Shown piece by piece: positions 32,941 to 33,736 of a DNA stretch of 33,736 bases. The stretch is from NCBI GenBank assembly GCA_020633515.1, contig JACKDM010000053.1, positions 1 through 33,736 on the forward strand. Direction: 5' to 3'. The notes below the pieces were generated by a model. The model was not told the origin of the DNA. It saw nothing but the letters and a program-made list of their open reading frames with translations, and made no database searches. The stretch's first letter is position 1; the number at the start of each line of letters is the position of its first letter. The position numbers were made by a program, and so were the translations under genes. This DNA is from Myxococcales bacterium (GTDB lineage Bacteria; Myxococcota; Bradymonadia; UBA7976; UBA1532).

Positions 32941-33736
<796 letters not shown>

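Overview
The window is about 33.7 kb of very GC-rich DNA, above 70% G+C by eye, with codons ending almost only in G or C. Four things point to a Myxococcota bacterium (former Deltaproteobacteria): many lipoproteins with low-complexity Asp/Gly/Thr/Pro linkers behind the lipobox; CARDB, PKD, PPC and FG-GAP surface modules; a translation initiation factor IF-3 with an added acidic tail, as in the Myxococcus Dsg protein; and a eukaryote-like Ser/Thr kinase. This is inference from gene style, with no marker gene to give genus or family. I see no tRNA, rRNA, CRISPR array, insertion sequence or phage gene.

Layout. 1-0.7 kb: 3' end of an outer-membrane barrel gene. 0.7-2.4 kb (minus): an unknown protein and a HELGH zinc metallopeptidase, with overlapping genes. 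2.5-7.2 kb (minus): a tight five-gene acyl-CoA operon, in transcription order thiolase, 3-hydroxybutyryl-CoA dehydrogenase, acyl-CoA dehydrogenase, stand-alone B12-binding mutase subunit, HMG-CoA lyase. It fits breakdown of leucine, short-chain acyl-CoA and ketone bodies to acetyl-CoA. 7.2-9.0 kb (plus): a kelch-like lipoprotein. 9.0-14.3 kb (minus): a coupled operon of a 1353-aa CARDB/PPC lipoprotein, a calcineurin-like phosphoesterase and a small anchored protein. 14.5-16.6 kb (plus): a proline-rich single-pass membrane protein and a minimal histidine kinase. 16.9-17.6 kb (minus): infC, alone. 17.8-20.9 kb (plus): an FG-GAP lipoprotein ending in a 20-bp perfect hairpin, then a penicillin-binding transpeptidase.

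21.0-27.2 kb (plus) is the strangest part. A 93-aa protein that resembles a flagellar rod protein stripped to its two ends is followed by an Asp/Gly-rich secreted protein, an OmpA-family porin-like protein and an OmpA-FecR fusion. From about 22.65 kb to 27.1 kb these last three are broken by a dozen or more single-base frameshifts, while genes on both sides are intact. This is either a decaying surface-protein cluster or a local assembly problem.

27.3-33.7 kb: an APH-like phosphotransferase, a 5'-nucleotidase lipoprotein, a LysR regulator (minus) cut short by an in-frame amber codon, a divergent metallo-beta-lactamase-fold lipoprotein with a good T-N11-A operator between the two, and the start of a Ser/Thr protein kinase that runs off the end. 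Two whole-window signals are not explained by the genes: blocks of strand composition that ignore gene direction, and a heptamer ATGCCAT/ATGGCAT that is strongly enriched in the last 5 kb.
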